From positions 1 to 46,782 of the forward strand of contig MNFJ01000021.1 in the NCBI GenBank assembly GCA_001918155.1: DNA of 46,782 nucleotides, written 5' to 3'. How positions within the stretch are numbered: the stretch's first letter is position 1; each line of letters begins with the position of its first letter. A program made the position numbers and the translations under genes. This stretch comes from Deltaproteobacteria bacterium 13_1_40CM_4_68_19. Lineage in GTDB: Bacteria > Myxococcota > Myxococcia > Myxococcales > 40CM-4-68-19. This document shows, one piece after another, positions 22,819 through 32,056 of this stretch. The notes under the pieces are model-generated. The model had not been told where the DNA came from, made no database searches, and saw only the letters and a list, made by a program, of their open reading frames with translations.

Positions 22819-23853
22819 TCACGCGTCCTTGCCGACCGCCTGCGCCAGGCTCAATCCATCCCTGCGCAGGAGCGCCGCGAGCCCGCGTGAGATCCGCCTC
22901 GGAACCGCGGGCCCCTCATAGACGAGAGCAGTGTAGATCTGGACCAGCGAGGCCCCGGCACGGATGCGGGCGTAGGCATCTTCGGCGTTGAAGATCCCGC
23001 CGACGCCGACGACGGGAATGGAAACGGCGCGATACAAGAGCCTGCAGACGTGCAGCGCCCGCTCGCGCAGCGGCGCTCCGGAGAGTCCGCCCTGCTCGGC
23101 TGCCAGCGGGTGATCGAGCACCGCCCCGCGCCCGACGGTGGTGTTGGTGGCGATGATCCCGTCCGCTCCGGCCGCCTGCGCCGCTTTTGCCATCTCCGCC
23201 ACGCGCTCATCCGGCTCGTCCGGCGAGAGCTTGACGAGCACCGGGACCCGCCGCGGCAGCGAGTCTCGCGCCTTCACCACTTCGCCGACGAGGCTACCGA
23301 GATCCGACTGCAGCGCGCGCAGGCCCGGCGTGTTGGGGCTCGAGACGTTGATCGACGCCATCTGCGCATGCGGAGCCAGCGTGCGGAAGGCGGTGACGTA
23401 ATCCTCGGCAGCGCGCTCGTTCGGGGTCTCCTTGTTGCGGCCGACGTTGACGCAGATCGGCCCGGGCAGGGGCGGCAGGCGCCGCAGCCGGCCCGCCACT
23501 GCGCCGGCGCCCGCGTTGTTGAAGCCCATCCGGTTGATGATCGCCCTCTGCGAGACCAGCCGGAACAGGCGTGGACGCTCGTTCCCGCGCTGTGGCTGCG
23601 GCGTGACGGTGCCGATCTCGACCCACCCGAATCCGAGCCGGAACCAGGCCGGCGCGAGCACCTCGCCCTTGTCCATTCCGGCGGCGAGGCCCAGCGGCGT
23701 GGGAAAATCGATCCCCCAGAGCGTCTGGCGCAGCAGCGGATCCGCATCCGGAACGCTCCGGGGGGCCCGGGTAGCCCGCAGCAGGGCGCCTGCCAGGCCG
23801 TGGGCGATTTCAGGCTGCAGCAGAAAGAGCAGCGGGCGGACGAGGAGGTACAC
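22819..23853 (-). CDS. pyrD: Dihydroorotate dehydrogenase, quinone-type (class 2)
   Basis: 344 residues from GTG 23853 (product starting MYLLVRPLLFLLQPEIAHGL, the membrane-associating N-terminal helix pair of class 2 enzymes). It oxidises dihydroorotate to orotate in pyrimidine synthesis, passing electrons to quinone. Motifs: GLAAGMDKGEVLAPAWFRLG, INRMGFNNAGAGAVAGRL, INVSSPNTPGLRAL with the catalytic Ser, VLVKLSPDEPD, IIATNTTV and VGVGGIFNAEDAYARIRAGA. Convergent with the FHA gene, divergent from the histidine operon. Confidence 0.95.
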   Translation of the reverse strand: MYLLVRPLLFLLQPEIAHGLAGALLRATRAPRSVPDADPLLRQTLWGIDFPTPLGLAAGMDKGEVLAPAWFRLGFGWVEIGTVTPQPQRGNERPRLFRLVSQRAIINRMGFNNAGAGAVAGRLRRLPPLPGPICVNVGRNKETPNERAAEDYVTAFRTLAPHAQMASINVSSPNTPGLRALQSDLGSLVGEVVKARDSLPRRVPVLVKLSPDEPDERVAEMAKAAQAAGADGIIATNTTVGRGAVLDHPLAAEQGGLSGAPLRERALHVCRLLYRAVSIPVVGVGGIFNAEDAYARIRAGASLVQIYTALVYEGPAVPRRISRGLAALLRRDGLSLAQAVGKDA

Positions 23854-23943
23854 CGGCGGCAAACTAGAACATATTTCATGACCGGTGCTGGCACGGTGCG
23901 CAGTCGCCAAGGCGCCTTCGGCGGCCGCGACTGGAATGTGCCC

Positions 23944-23972
23944 TTGCGCCATCGCCGTCCGCCGTCGACAAT
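23944..23972 (+). promoter_or_regulatory. Possible promoter of the histidine operon
   Basis: TTGCGC (23944-23949), 17-bp spacer, GACAAT (23967-23972), only 9 bp before hisZ GTG 23982. No SD is seen, so a leaderless or very short leader is implied. A 10-bp palindrome AAGGCGCCTT at 23909-23918 lies upstream. No His-rich attenuator peptide was found. Confidence 0.35.
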
Positions 23973-23981
23973 CGCTCCTTC

Positions 23982-24929
23982 GTGCAACCGGCGACTCCAC
24001 TCCCGGGTACGCAGGACCTCCTCTTCGAGGCGGCGAGCCGCCTGCGCCGCTGCGAGGCGACGCTGTGCGGGCGCTTCGAAGAGAAAGGGTACGCCGAGGT
24101 GATTCCGCCGGCGATCGAGGCCGCCGACGTCTTCGGTCCCGAGGCATTCCGCGCCTTGGACCGCAGCGGCCGGCTGATCGCGCTGCGTGCGGATTTCACC
24201 GCGCAGGTGGCGAGGATCGCCGCGACGCGCCTGGCCGGCATCTCGCCCCTGCGCCTGTACTATCGCGGGAGCATCGTGCGCCGCGTCGCGCCCGACAGCG
24301 GTCCGGTGCACGAGCGGCTGCAGGCGGGCTGCGAGCTCGTGGGCGCCGCGGGCCCGGAAGCGGACGCCGAGATCCTCGCGCTCGCCGCCGCATCCCTGCA
24401 TGCGCTCGGCATCCGAGGCCGCATCTCGCTGGGAAGCACGGGATATTTCTCCGCCCTCGCGACGGCCGCGGGCGCATCCGAACGGCTCGCCGCGGCCCTG
24501 AACGACGCGGTCGACCGCAAGGACCTGCCCACGCTGCGCACACTCTGCGAGCGGGAGGTCGCTGCCGGAAAAGCGCGCGATGCCATCCTGCTGCTGGCGC
24601 AACCGCCGCGCCCGCAGACGGAGGCGCGCGAGCTGCTCGCGCGGGCGGAGACGCTCGCGCCGTCGGAAGATGCCCTGCGGGCGCTGCGGCGCGTCTCGGC
24701 CGCTCTCGCCGCCGCCCGCGACCTGGGAGCGGAGCTGGAGGTCGATCTCGGGGAGGTCCGCGGCCTCGGGTACTACACCGGCATCGTCTTCAACCTTTAC
24801 GCGGCGGGCTCTCCGCGACCGGTCGGAGGCGGCGGGCGGTACGACACGCTGCTCGGCCGGTTCGGGGATCCCCGCCCCGCGGTCGGATTCTCGCTCGACC
24901 TCGACGCGCTGGTGCCGCTCGCATGCTGA
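23982..24929 (+). CDS. hisZ: ATP phosphoribosyltransferase regulatory subunit HisZ
   Basis: 315 residues, a catalytically inactive class II histidyl-tRNA-synthetase-like protein that binds short HisG and gives histidine feedback control. Seen: PGTQDLLFEAASRLRR, GYAEVIPPAIEAADVFGPEA, LRADFTAQVARIAATRL, LRLYYRGSIVRRVAPD, QAGCELVGAAGPEADAEILA, RGLGYYTGIVFNLYA and GGGGRYDTLLGRFG. It has no anticodon-binding domain, which separates it from HisRS. GTG 23982 is the first plausible start; the 3' end overlaps hisG (ATGCTGA). Confidence 0.94.
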   Translation: MQPATPLPGTQDLLFEAASRLRRCEATLCGRFEEKGYAEVIPPAIEAADVFGPEAFRALDRSGRLIALRADFTAQVARIAATRLAGISPLRLYYRGSIVRRVAPDSGPVHERLQAGCELVGAAGPEADAEILALAAASLHALGIRGRISLGSTGYFSALATAAGASERLAAALNDAVDRKDLPTLRTLCEREVAAGKARDAILLLAQPPRPQTEARELLARAETLAPSEDALRALRRVSAALAAARDLGAELEVDLGEVRGLGYYTGIVFNLYAAGSPRPVGGGGRYDTLLGRFGDPRPAVGFSLDLDALVPLAC

Positions 24930-25534
24930 CGATCGCGCTGCCGAAAGGGCGGCTGCAGAAGCCGGCGCTGGAACGCTTCGCCCGGGCGGGAGTGGTCCCG
25001 GACGAGGAGCCGGGCATTTCCCGCAGGCTGATCATCCCCGCAGGATCTGCCGCCCGATTCGTCCTCCTCAAGGACGGCGACGTGCCTCTCTACGTCGAGC
25101 GCGGAGCGGCGGATCTCGGGGTCTGCGGGATCGACCAGGTCCTCGAGTCCGCCGCCGATCTGCTGACTCCCATCGATTTCGGCTTCGGCCGCTGCCGCCT
25201 CTGTCTCGCGGCGCCGGGAGGAAAAAGCGTCACGGCGGAGCTGGGCAGATCGCTGCGGGTGGCGACCAAGTACCCGCGGCTCTCCTCGCAGTGGTTCGTC
25301 CGACGTGGAGTGCCGGTCGACCTCGTCCATCTCTCCGGATCCGTGGAGCTTGCCGCGGTCAGCGGCCTCACCGACGCGATCGTGGACCTGGTGGAGAGCG
25401 GGCGGACCCTGGAGGAGAACGGCCTGGTGGTGATCGACGAGATCCTCCAGGTCACCGCGCGCCTGGTGGTGAACCGCGCCTCGTACCGGCTGAAGGTGGA
25501 GGAACTGCTGCCGCTGTTGGAGAAGCTCGGATGA
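24923..25534 (+). CDS. hisG: ATP phosphoribosyltransferase catalytic subunit HisG (short form)
   Basis: 203 residues, the short HisG form that lacks the C-terminal regulatory domain and works with HisZ. It joins ATP and PRPP, the first histidine step. Motifs: LTIALPKGRLQKPALERF, FVLLKDGDVPLYVERGAADL, GVCGIDQVLE, VATKYPRLSSQWF, and GLTDAIVDLVESGRTLEENG with the PRPP-binding loop. ATG 24923 overlaps the hisZ stop and its own TGA overlaps hisD, so the first three genes are coupled. Confidence 0.95.
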   Translation: MLTIALPKGRLQKPALERFARAGVVPDEEPGISRRLIIPAGSAARFVLLKDGDVPLYVERGAADLGVCGIDQVLESAADLLTPIDFGFGRCRLCLAAPGGKSVTAELGRSLRVATKYPRLSSQWFVRRGVPVDLVHLSGSVELAAVSGLTDAIVDLVESGRTLEENGLVVIDEILQVTARLVVNRASYRLKVEELLPLLEKLG

Positions 25535-26811
25535 TCCGCATCCTCGTCCTCTCGAATCCCGCCGACCGCGCCCAGGCGCTGTCCCTGCGCGCGACCGCCG
25601 GCACGGGGCCTGAGGTGTCCGTGGCCGTGGCGGCCATCATCGCGGACGTGCGCGCGCGCGGCGACGCCGCGGTCCGGGAGCTGACGGAGCGGTTCGACGG
25701 AGCGCGCCTGGAATCGATGTTCCTCGACGAGGCGCGATGGGACGCGCTCGCAGCGCGATGCCCGACCCCGGTGCGCGAGGCGCTGGCGCTTGCGCACGAG
25801 CGGGTGCGCAGGTTCCACGAACCGCAGATCCCGGTCTCGTACTCGATGGAGCTCGAAGGCGGCGGCACCCTGCGCTCGCTGACCATCCCGCTGCGGCGCG
25901 CGGCTTGCTACGTGCCGGGCGGCCGCGCCGCATACCCCTCCACCGTCATCATGACCGCCGCGGTGGCGCGACTCGCCGGAGTGCCGGAGGTCATCCTGGC
26001 CACTCCGCCGCGCCGCGACGGAACGATCCTGCCGGAGGTGGCCGCCGCCGCCAGGCTGGCGGGAGCGACCCGGATCCTGCTCGCCGGGGGCGCGCAGGCC
26101 GTAGCAGCGCTGGCGCTGGGGACCGGGAGCGTTCCGCGCGTGGATGTCATCGTCGGACCGGGCAACGCGTACGTGACCGAGGCGAAGAAGCAGCTTTCGG
26201 GCGAAGTGCGCATCGACTCGCTCGCGGGGCCGACGGAGGTCGTCATCGTCGCCGACTCCAGCGCGGACCCGCGGCAGGTCGCTGCCGATCTGGTCGCGCA
26301 GGGAGAGCACGATCCGCTCGCTCTCGGCGTCCTGGTCACGCCCGATGCATCGCTTGCCCGGCGCACCGTGGAGGCCTTGGAGCGCGAGCTCTCCGAGCAT
26401 CCAAACCCGATCGCCGCGGAGTCGCTCGGCGCTCGCGGCGCCGCGATCATCGCGCGCGATCTCGACGAGGCGCTGGCCTACGCGGACGGGCTCGCGCCGG
26501 AGCATCTCGAGCTGCTGCTGCGCGATGCCCCCTCCGCGCTCCCCAAGGTGCCGCGCGCGGCCGCGGTGTTCCTCGGACACGACGCGCCCGTTTCCGTGGG
26601 GGACTACCTCGCGGGCCCGAACCACACGCTGCCGACCAGCGGGACGGCGCGGTTCGCCTCGCCCTTGAGCGCCTCGGATTTCGTCCGGCGGCAGAACGTG
26701 ATCGAGTACGGACCGGGGCAGCTCGCGGCCGACGCGGGCGCCATCGAGTCGCTCGCGCGCGCCGAAGGCCTGCATGGGCACGCCCGCGCCGTCGAGGTCC
26801 GCCGCAAATGA
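25531..26811 (+). CDS. hisD: Histidinol dehydrogenase HisD
   Basis: 426 residues; the last two oxidations from histidinol to histidine with NAD and zinc. Motifs in order: AACYVPGGRAAYPSTVIM, ILLAGGAQAVAALALGTGSV, DVIVGPGNAYVTEAKKQL, IDSLAGPTEVVIVADSSA, LVAQGEHDPLA, GLAPEHLEL with the catalytic Glu-His, and VGDYLAGPNHTLPTSGTARF. ATG 25531 overlaps the hisG stop; the stop overlaps hisC. Confidence 0.96.
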   Translation: MIRILVLSNPADRAQALSLRATAGTGPEVSVAVAAIIADVRARGDAAVRELTERFDGARLESMFLDEARWDALAARCPTPVREALALAHERVRRFHEPQIPVSYSMELEGGGTLRSLTIPLRRAACYVPGGRAAYPSTVIMTAAVARLAGVPEVILATPPRRDGTILPEVAAAARLAGATRILLAGGAQAVAALALGTGSVPRVDVIVGPGNAYVTEAKKQLSGEVRIDSLAGPTEVVIVADSSADPRQVAADLVAQGEHDPLALGVLVTPDASLARRTVEALERELSEHPNPIAAESLGARGAAIIARDLDEALAYADGLAPEHLELLLRDAPSALPKVPRAAAVFLGHDAPVSVGDYLAGPNHTLPTSGTARFASPLSASDFVRRQNVIEYGPGQLAADAGAIESLARAEGLHGHARAVEVRRK

Positions 26812-27884
26812 GCCGGGCGCCGGAGGACTTCGTGCGCAGCACGGTGAGGCCGCTCGCGGCCTACGGGCCGCCCCGCGATCCCGCGCCGGTCCCGCTGCAC
26901 CTGAACGAGAGTCCTTCGGACGTGCCGCCGGAGCTGAAGCGGGAGCTGTCCGCCCAGCTGCAAGCGATGGACTGGTCGAAGTACCCCATCACCGACGGGC
27001 ACAGGCTCGCTGCAGACATCGCGCGGGCGAGCGGGCTCGATCCTGCGGGCGTACTGGTCGGGAACGGGTCGAACGAGCTGCTCCAGCTGCTGCTCTTCGC
27101 CTGCGTCGAGCCGGGCGATAGCGTGGTCATCGCGGCGCCCTCGTTCGCGCTCTACGCGCTGCAGGCGAGGGCGCTCGGCGCGCGGGTCGTGCCCGTGCCG
27201 CTGCGCGACGGCTCCGGCGAGTTCCGATTCAACGTCGAGGCGCTGGTGCGCGCAGCGGAGGGCGCCAAGCTGGTCCTGCTCGGATCTCCGAACAATCCCA
27301 CCGGGACGACCCTGTCGTTCGAGGACGCCTCCGCGCTCGCCCACAAAGTTTCGTGCCTGCTCGGGATCGACGAGGCGTATCGCGACTTCTGCGCCCAGGA
27401 TTTCGCGCCGCTCCTCTCGCGCCATCCCCGGCTGGTGCTCTTTCGCACCTTCTCCAAGGCGCTCGCCGCGGCGAGCCTGCGGGCGGGCTGCATGCTCGCG
27501 GCTCCCGCGCTCTGCGCCGAGCTGCGCAAGGTGCAGCTTCCCTACAACCTGAGCGCGCCCACCTGCCTGATCGCGCGGGCGCTCATCGCCCGTCCCGAGC
27601 TGGTGGCGGAGCGCGCGGGGCTGGTGATGGCGGAGCGCGATCGGATGGGTCGCGCGCTGCGCGAGCTCGGCATGAACGTGCATCCGTCGGGGGCGAACTT
27701 CATCCTGTTCGAGCAGTCCCAGCGGCCCGCGAACGAGCTGCACGCCGCGCTGTTCCGGCGCGGGGTGTTGATCCGCAATGTGTCCTCGGCGCCGGGGCTG
27801 GAGCGCGCGCTGCGGGTGAGCATCGGCGCGCCGGCCGCCAACGACGCGTTCCTGGCGGCGATGCGCGCGGAGCTTCAGCCGTGA
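26808..27884 (+). CDS. hisC: Histidinol-phosphate aminotransferase HisC
   Basis: 358 residues, fold type I aminotransferase converting imidazole-acetol phosphate to histidinol phosphate. Motifs: LHLNESPSDVPPELKREL, NGSNELLQLLLFA, LLGSPNNPTGTTLSFEDA, LGIDEAYRDFC, and the PLP-Lys segment FRTFSKALAAASLRAGCML. The end IRNVSSAPGLERALRVSIG holds the substrate-phosphate Arg residues. ATG 26808 overlaps the hisD stop; the 3' end overlaps the HAD gene, an order that ties the phosphatase candidate to this step. Confidence 0.95.
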   Translation: MSRAPEDFVRSTVRPLAAYGPPRDPAPVPLHLNESPSDVPPELKRELSAQLQAMDWSKYPITDGHRLAADIARASGLDPAGVLVGNGSNELLQLLLFACVEPGDSVVIAAPSFALYALQARALGARVVPVPLRDGSGEFRFNVEALVRAAEGAKLVLLGSPNNPTGTTLSFEDASALAHKVSCLLGIDEAYRDFCAQDFAPLLSRHPRLVLFRTFSKALAAASLRAGCMLAAPALCAELRKVQLPYNLSAPTCLIARALIARPELVAERAGLVMAERDRMGRALRELGMNVHPSGANFILFEQSQRPANELHAALFRRGVLIRNVSSAPGLERALRVSIGAPAANDAFLAAMRAELQP

Positions 27885-28738
27885 GCTTGTCGCTGCGGGG
27901 CGTTCGCGGGCTCGTCCTGGACATCGACGGCGTGCTCCTCGACCCGCGCTCGAGCTATCACGCGGTGGCGGAAGAAGCCGCCCGGCGCGCGATCGCTCCG
28001 CTGGTCGGCGAGGCGCAGGCGCGGGCGGCCCCGTTCGACCGCCAGCGGGAGGTTCCCGCCTTCAAGGCGACCGGTGGATTCAACGACGATTGGGAGATGT
28101 CGCGCGCCATCGCGCTGCTCCTGTACTTGCGCGCGCGCCGCGAGGCGCCGGATCTCGCCCGCTTCCTCGCCGAAGCCCGGGGACGCGGCGTCACGGCCCT
28201 GTACGCGAAATACCCGGTTCCCATCGCGCCGGACGGCATCGCCCGGATCTGCGGCGCGCTCTATGGCGGCTCGATGTGCCGCGACCTGTTCGGATTCGAG
28301 GCCAAGGACGCGGTTCCCGACGCGCCGGAGCGCGGAATGTGGGAAAACGAGGAGGTGCTCCCCGATTCCCGCTTGCTCGCCGCGGTCGCCGCACGCTTTC
28401 CGCTCGCGCTCTACACCGGGCGCAACGCGGGCGAGTCGCGCCTGGCGCAGCGGCTCTGCCGGCTGAAGATCCCGGAAGAGCTGTGCTGGGTCGCCGACGG
28501 CCACCGGCCGCGCAAGCCGGATCCGGCGGGCCTGCTCTGGCTGACGCACGCGCTGCTGCGCCGGGCGCCGCGTCCCTCGCAGGTGCTGTTCCTGGGCGAT
28601 ACCGCGGACGACCAGGCCGCCTCCCGCGCTGCCCAGGATGCCGGCGCTCCGATCATCTATGCTCACATCGAGGCGCCGGGCGATACCACCCGCGTGCTCT
28701 CGCGCCTGCTCGCCGAGACGGGAGATGCCCTGGCATGA
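27881..28738 (+). CDS. HAD-superfamily phosphatase in the his operon, candidate histidinol-phosphatase
   Basis: 285 residues, GTG 27881 overlapping the hisC stop. HAD motifs: GLVLDIDGVLLDPRSSY (nucleophile and acid-base Asp), LALYTGRNAGESRLAQRL (motif II Thr), GHRPRKPDPAGLLWL (motif III Lys) and LFLGDTADDQAASRAAQDAG (motif IV). A helical cap lies between motifs I and II, as in subfamily I. The hisB gene next door encodes only the dehydratase domain, and no PHP-type or HisN-type phosphatase occurs in the operon, so this protein is the natural candidate for the missing step. That assignment is inference; related hypothetical HADs are uncharacterised. Confidence 0.85.
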   Translation: MSLSLRGVRGLVLDIDGVLLDPRSSYHAVAEEAARRAIAPLVGEAQARAAPFDRQREVPAFKATGGFNDDWEMSRAIALLLYLRARREAPDLARFLAEARGRGVTALYAKYPVPIAPDGIARICGALYGGSMCRDLFGFEAKDAVPDAPERGMWENEEVLPDSRLLAAVAARFPLALYTGRNAGESRLAQRLCRLKIPEELCWVADGHRPRKPDPAGLLWLTHALLRRAPRPSQVLFLGDTADDQAASRAAQDAGAPIIYAHIEAPGDTTRVLSRLLAETGDALA

Positions 28739-29325
28739 GCCGCAACGCAAAGGTCTCGCGCAAGACGAAGGAGACGGAGCTGGACGTCGCCGTCGAGCTG
28801 GACGGCCGCGGAGACGCGCAAGTCTCGACCGGGATCCCCTTTTTCGATCACATGCTGGAGACGCTGGCGAAGCACTCCGCGCTCGACCTGCGGGTCGACT
28901 GCAAGGGCGACCTGCAGATCGACCAGCACCACACCGTCGAGGACACCGGGATCGCGCTCGGGAGCGCCATCGACCAGGCGCTCGGCGACCGCAAGGGAAT
29001 CGCGCGCGCGGGCTGCTTCTATTTCCCGCTCGACGAGGCCCTGGCGCGCACCGTCGTCGATCTCTCCGGACGATCGTACCTGCACTGGAACGTGTCGCTC
29101 GATCAGGGGCCGCGCAGCGCGATGGATCTTTCCGTGCTGGAGGGGTTCTTCAAAGCCATCGCGGACAACGTGCGCGCCAACCTCCACATCGATCTGTTGA
29201 CGGGACGCGACTTCCATCACGGAACGGAGGCGGTGTTCAAGTCGTTCGCGCGCGCGCTGCGGCAGGCGGTCGCGCTCGACGGACGCCTTTCCGGAGTGGT
29301 GCCGAGCACCAAGGGAGTGCTGTGA
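28735..29325 (+). CDS. hisB: Imidazoleglycerol-phosphate dehydratase HisB (monofunctional)
   Basis: 196 residues, the dehydratase alone with no N-terminal phosphatase domain. It converts imidazoleglycerol phosphate to imidazole-acetol phosphate with manganese. Motifs: STGIPFFDHMLETLAKHSAL, DQHHTVEDTGIALGSAID, MDLSVLEGFFKAIADNVRAN, LLTGRDFHHGTEAVFKSFA, the repeated His/Glu metal ligands. ATG 28735 overlaps the HAD stop by 4 bp; hisH starts within its stop. Confidence 0.96.
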   Translation: MSRNAKVSRKTKETELDVAVELDGRGDAQVSTGIPFFDHMLETLAKHSALDLRVDCKGDLQIDQHHTVEDTGIALGSAIDQALGDRKGIARAGCFYFPLDEALARTVVDLSGRSYLHWNVSLDQGPRSAMDLSVLEGFFKAIADNVRANLHIDLLTGRDFHHGTEAVFKSFARALRQAVALDGRLSGVVPSTKGVL

Positions 29326-29921
29326 ACGTCGCGGTGGTCGATCTCGGTCTCGGCAATCTGGGCTCCGTGCTCCAGGCGCTCCGGCGCGCCGGCGGAGAGC
29401 CGGCGCTGGTGACCGACCCGTCCTCGCTCGCCAAAGCGCCGCGGGTGATCCTTCCAGGGGTGGCGGCCTTCGGCCTGGGGATGGAGCGCGCTGCACCATT
29501 CCGGGAAGCGCTGCACCAGGCCGTCACCCGGCGTGTCCCGGTGCTCGGCATCTGCCTCGGCATGCAGCTTCTTTTCGAGGAAGGGGACGAGGACGGCCGG
29601 CGTCCCGGTCTCGGCCTGCTGCCGGGGCGCGTGACGCGGTTGCCGCAGGGCGTCCAGGTCCCCCACATCGGCTGGCAGAAGCTGCGGCCGACGGCGCCGA
29701 GCGCGCTCGAGCCATCGGGCTGGGCGTACTTCGCCCACTCCTATCGTTGCGAGGCGCCCGACGAGGTCACCTGCGCGGTCGCGGAGCACGGGCCGGTGCG
29801 CATTGCCGCGGTCGTCAGCCAGGGAACGCTCTTCGGGGTGCAGTACCACCCGGAGAAGAGCGCGCAGGATGGCGAGGGGCTGCTCCGCCGGTTCCTGGCC
29901 CTGCACGGAGCGGGAGCGTGA
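29322..29921 (+). CDS. hisH: Imidazole glycerol phosphate synthase, glutaminase subunit HisH
   Basis: 199 residues, class I glutamine amidotransferase feeding ammonia to HisF. Seen: [51 protein letters not shown] with the nucleophile Cys, [20 protein letters not shown] and [14 protein letters not shown] with His and Glu of the triad. GTG 29322 overlaps the hisB stop and the 3' end overlaps hisA. Confidence 0.95.
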   Translation: MNVAVVDLGLGNLGSVLQALRRAGGEPALVTDPSSLAKAPRVILPGVAAFGLGMERAAPFREALHQAVTRRVPVLGICLGMQLLFEEGDEDGRRPGLGLLPGRVTRLPQGVQVPHIGWQKLRPTAPSALEPSGWAYFAHSYRCEAPDEVTCAVAEHGPVRIAAVVSQGTLFGVQYHPEKSAQDGEGLLRRFLALHGAGA

Positions 29922-30661
29922 ATCCCCTGCTCTATCCCGCGATCGACCTCCTCGAGGGGCGGGCGGTGCGACTGCGCAAGGGCGACCGTCAGAGCGCGCG
30001 GATGTACTCCGAGGATCCCGCCGCGCAGGCGCGCGCCTTCGTGCAGCAGGGCGCACGGGCGCTGCACGTGGTCGATCTCGACGCCGCGTTCGGCGGCCGC
30101 CGCCAGCTCGATCTGATCGGGCGGATCGTCGAGGCCGCCGCGCCCGCCTTGGTCCAGGTGGGCGGCGGCATCCGCGACATTCGCGCGGCAGAGAAGACGC
30201 TGGACGCTGGCGCCGCGCGCGTCATCCTCGGTACGGCAGCGGTAGAACGCCCCGCCCTGGCGGGGATGGCGGTCGCGCGCTTCGGCCAGGAGCGCGTCGC
30301 TTGCGGGATCGACGTCAAGGACGGCCGTGCGGCGACGCGCGGCTGGACGGAGGCGGAGGGGCCGTCCGCGGCCGAGCTGACCCAGGCGCTCGCAGGACAA
30401 GGCGTCCGCTGGCTGATCGTCACCGCGGTCGCGCGCGATGGGACCCTGGAAGGGTTCGACCTCGAACTCCTCAGGGAGGTGGCGAGCGCGGCGCCCGATG
30501 CGCGCCTGATCGCGTCCGGGGGAGCGGGCGATCTCTCCCATCTGCGCGCTCTCCACTCGGCGAGGCTGTCCGCGCTCGCCGGCGCGATCGCCGGCACGGC
30601 GTTGTACGAGCAGAGGTTCACCGTCCGCGAAGGTCAGGCTGCGCTGGAGGGGCCATGCTGA
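29918..30661 (+). CDS. hisA: Phosphoribosylformimino-AICAR-P isomerase HisA
   Basis: 247 residues, TIM barrel doing the Amadori rearrangement of ProFAR to PRFAR. Motifs: [20 protein letters not shown] with the catalytic Asp, [77 protein letters not shown] (second Asp) and [16 protein letters not shown] 29918 overlaps the hisH stop; its own stop overlaps hisF. Confidence 0.95.
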   Translation: MNPLLYPAIDLLEGRAVRLRKGDRQSARMYSEDPAAQARAFVQQGARALHVVDLDAAFGGRRQLDLIGRIVEAAAPALVQVGGGIRDIRAAEKTLDAGAARVILGTAAVERPALAGMAVARFGQERVACGIDVKDGRAATRGWTEAEGPSAAELTQALAGQGVRWLIVTAVARDGTLEGFDLELLREVASAAPDARLIASGGAGDLSHLRALHSARLSALAGAIAGTALYEQRFTVREGQAALEGPC

Positions 30662-31407
30662 CCCGCCGGATCATCCCTTGCCTCGACGTGAAGGACGGAC
30701 GGGTGGTCAAGGGCGTTCGCTTCCAGGAGCTGCGCGATGCCGGCGATCCCGTGGAGCAGGCCCGCGCCTACGGCGCCGCCGGGGCGGACGAGGTGTGCTT
30801 TCTCGACATCAGCGCATCCCTCGAGGCGCGCGGCACGCTGGTGCGCCTCGTGGAGCAGGTCGCGCGGGAACTGAACATCCCGTTTGCGGTCGGAGGTGGC
30901 GTGCGCGCCGTGGCGGAGGCCGAGGCGTTGCTGCGCGCGGGCGCCGACAAGGTCTCGATGAACACCGCTGCCATCTCGGATCCCGCGCTGATCACCGCCG
31001 TGGCCAGGCTGGCGGGGTCGCAGAGCGCCATGGTCGCGATCGACGCCAAAACGCGCGGCCCGGGCTGGGAGGTGCGGTCGCACGGCGGCACGCGGTCGAG
31101 CGGGCGTGACCTGATCGAGTGGGCGCGCGAGGCGGTCGACCGCGGCGCGGGCGAGATCCTGCTCACGTCGATGGATCACGACGGCACCCGACAGGGCTTC
31201 GCGCTGGAGATGCTCCGGGCGGTGACGGCGGCGGTCCCGGTGCCGGTGATCGCCAGCGGCGGCGCCGGAGAACCAGCCCATTTCGCGGAGGCGTTCGATG
31301 CCGGGGCGTCGGCGGCCCTGGCCGCGTCCGTCTTTCACTTCGGCACGTTCACCATCGCCGCCGTCAAGGAGGCCTGCGCCGCGCGCGGGTTCCCGATGCG
31401 CAGATGA
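30655..31407 (+). CDS. hisF: Imidazole glycerol phosphate synthase, cyclase subunit HisF
   Basis: 250 residues, TIM-barrel cyclase partner of HisH producing imidazoleglycerol phosphate and AICAR. Motifs: [20 protein letters not shown] with catalytic Asp 11, [71 protein letters not shown] (second catalytic Asp) and [16 protein letters not shown] 30655 overlaps the hisA stop and the stop overlaps hisIE. Confidence 0.96.
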   Translation: MLTRRIIPCLDVKDGRVVKGVRFQELRDAGDPVEQARAYGAAGADEVCFLDISASLEARGTLVRLVEQVARELNIPFAVGGGVRAVAEAEALLRAGADKVSMNTAAISDPALITAVARLAGSQSAMVAIDAKTRGPGWEVRSHGGTRSSGRDLIEWAREAVDRGAGEILLTSMDHDGTRQGFALEMLRAVTAAVPVPVIASGGAGEPAHFAEAFDAGASAALAASVFHFGTFTIAAVKEACAARGFPMRR

Positions 31408-32027
31408 GCCCGGACGACGTGAAATGGGACGCGCAGGGGCTCGCCCCGGCCATCGTCCAGGATGCGGCCTCCGGCGAGGTGCTCATGCTCGCCTGGATGA
31501 ACCGCGAGAGTCTTCGGCGGACGCTCGAGACGCGCCTCGCGACGTTCTGGAGCCGCAGCCGGGGCGAGCTCTGGGTCAAGGGATCGACGAGTGGGAACAC
31601 ACAGACGGTGCGCGCCGTCTCTCTCGACTGCGATCAGGACGCGATCCTCGTGCGCGTCGATCCCGCGGGTCCGGCCTGCCACACCGGGGCGCGCTCCTGT
31701 TTCCTCGCCGGCGACGCCCTGCTCGAGGCCCCCCCTGCTCCCGGCGACACCCTGACCGCGCTCGAGCGCGTGCTGCGCTCGCGCAAGCAGTCCGCGCCTG
31801 AAGGCTCCTACACCGCGAAACTGTTCGCCGACGAGGCGCTCCGGCACAAGAAGGTGGGCGAGGAAGCTTCCGAGCTGGTGGTGGCGTCGCTGCGCGGAAG
31901 CCGCGACGAGATCGCCCACGAAGCCGCCGACCTCCTGTACCACGCGCTGGTGCTGCTGCAGGCGCACGGCATGGGTCTGCAGGAAGTTACGGCCGTCCTC
32001 CGCTCCCGCGAAGGGAAACGAAGGTGA
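31404..32027 (+). CDS. hisIE: Bifunctional PRA-CH/PRA-PH enzyme HisIE
   Basis: 207 residues, a fusion of phosphoribosyl-AMP cyclohydrolase (about 1-110) and phosphoribosyl-ATP pyrophosphatase (about 115-207). Cyclohydrolase motifs: [60 protein letters not shown] with zinc and magnesium ligands. Pyrophosphatase motifs: [29 protein letters not shown] and [17 protein letters not shown] 31404 overlaps the hisF stop. Last gene of the operon; only 29 bp separate its stop from the convergent rimI. Confidence 0.95.
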   Translation: MSPDDVKWDAQGLAPAIVQDAASGEVLMLAWMNRESLRRTLETRLATFWSRSRGELWVKGSTSGNTQTVRAVSLDCDQDAILVRVDPAGPACHTGARSCFLAGDALLEAPPAPGDTLTALERVLRSRKQSAPEGSYTAKLFADEALRHKKVGEEASELVVASLRGSRDEIAHEAADLLYHALVLLQAHGMGLQEVTAVLRSREGKRR

Positions 32028-32056
32028 CTCTCTCCATCTGAAGGGTTGGAACGACG

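Noticed and set aside
23854-23981. Histidine attenuator or His-rich leader peptide
   Set aside because: No short ORF with a His run and no terminator-antiterminator stems before hisZ.
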